Below, in pieces: positions 63,911-64,000 of a stretch of 64,000 nt of DNA (positions are counted from its first letter, which is position 1; the number at the start of each line of letters is the position of its first letter). This DNA is from Rhizobiales bacterium UBA3584 (lineage in GTDB: Bacteria; Pseudomonadota; Alphaproteobacteria; Rhizobiales; Devosiaceae). The notes beneath the pieces were generated by a model. The model was not told where the DNA came from. It searched no databases and saw only the letters and a program-made list of their open reading frames with translations. The DNA lies in contig DFMV01000021.1 of the NCBI GenBank assembly GCA_002375765.1, positions 34,347 to 98,346 of the forward strand, in the 5' to 3' direction. The position numbers and the translations under genes are program-made.

Positions 63911-64000
63911 CGGCTACCTCGCTTACATCGCAGGCCCCACAATTGCCGGCTACCTGACTTGCGGCTTGATCTAACTCTGAGCGAGGTGAATTTTCCTCAA
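63873..64000 (-). CDS. Possible 3' end of a small acidic protein, cut by the window edge
   Basis: On the minus strand a frame is open from the right edge to a TGA at 63873-63875, overlapping the radical SAM gene by 38 bases. Its tail reads SELDQAASQVAGNCGACDVS then EVADERGKDDTVALD: acidic, with a CxxC-type NCGACD. The radical SAM ribosome site lies inside it. It could be the end of a normal gene or of a peptide modified by the radical SAM enzyme. A second open frame covers the same bases, so confidence is low. Confidence 0.3.
   Translation of the reverse strand, partial: EENSPRSELDQAASQVAGNCGACDVSEVADERGKDDTVALD

Noticed and set aside
58002-64000. Second copy of the dusA attachment sequence inside the window
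   Set aside because: I looked for the segment around CCAGTCCATCAGAGGGGCTG to the right of the integrase and found none; the island end is presumably beyond the window.

Overview
The window looks like part of the chromosome of an alphaproteobacterium of the order Hyphomicrobiales, tentatively Devosiaceae (Devosia/Pelagibacterium-like). This rests on GC-rich coding DNA, the aerobic cobalamin pathway, the gene order rpiA / DUF2059 / glutathione reductase, a DUF2865 protein, a yejBEF transporter with its own binding protein, a class II DAHP synthase, a PleC/DivJ-type kinase and a palindromic intergenic element typical of rhizobia-like genomes. The family assignment is inference; no rRNA or tRNA gene is present to test it.

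Layout. 1-2580: 3' part of a cobalamin operon (cobJ-cobL-cobM). 2601-5373: a membrane diguanylate cyclase and a PAP2 phosphatase. 5384-10990: a TRAP transporter (dctQM, then convergent dctP) beside a two-component system (cache-type kinase and LuxR-type regulator); an identical 16-bp motif lies before dctQ and in the dctP/kinase divergent region. 11087-18234: yejB-yejE-yejF-yejA oligopeptide or muropeptide importer, followed by a DadA-like D-amino-acid dehydrogenase. 18235-22832: a GGDEF-EAL protein, a 48-residue membrane peptide, lldD and nadC. 22973-30460: PadR regulator with an RND pump, then an Atm1-type ABC exporter behind an ArsR sensor. 30560-37267: a long leftward gene set (cysS, two GFA proteins, VOC protein, cimA, LysM protein). 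37742-50172: FAA hydrolase, DUF2865 protein, gltX, nadE, porin-like protein, aroF class II, gor, DUF2059, rpiA, moaA and an Lrp regulator. 50498-57020: a cytoplasmic-output histidine kinase, GST, cobT and cobS, an aspartic protease, LysR and a methyltransferase.

57948-64000 is accessory DNA. A tyrosine integrase starts 87 bp from dusA, and the first codons of dusA are AT-rich and start with GTG, which fits an island inserted in the 5' end of dusA (a known target). The island carries a floR-type chloramphenicol/florfenicol exporter. Upstream of floR is a nine-codon leader peptide (MESSKSADK) with a good Shine-Dalgarno site, directly followed by an 11-bp hairpin: a translational attenuator resembling that of cmlA. 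Further right is an AT-richer, uncharacterised group: a four-helix membrane protein, a GNAT acetyltransferase and a radical SAM enzyme whose operon enters from beyond the right edge. The right end of the island is not visible.

The most notable items are the floR attenuator on the dusA island, the membrane protein/GNAT/radical SAM cassette, the 16-bp motif tying the two-component system to the TRAP genes, and the yej-dadA linkage.
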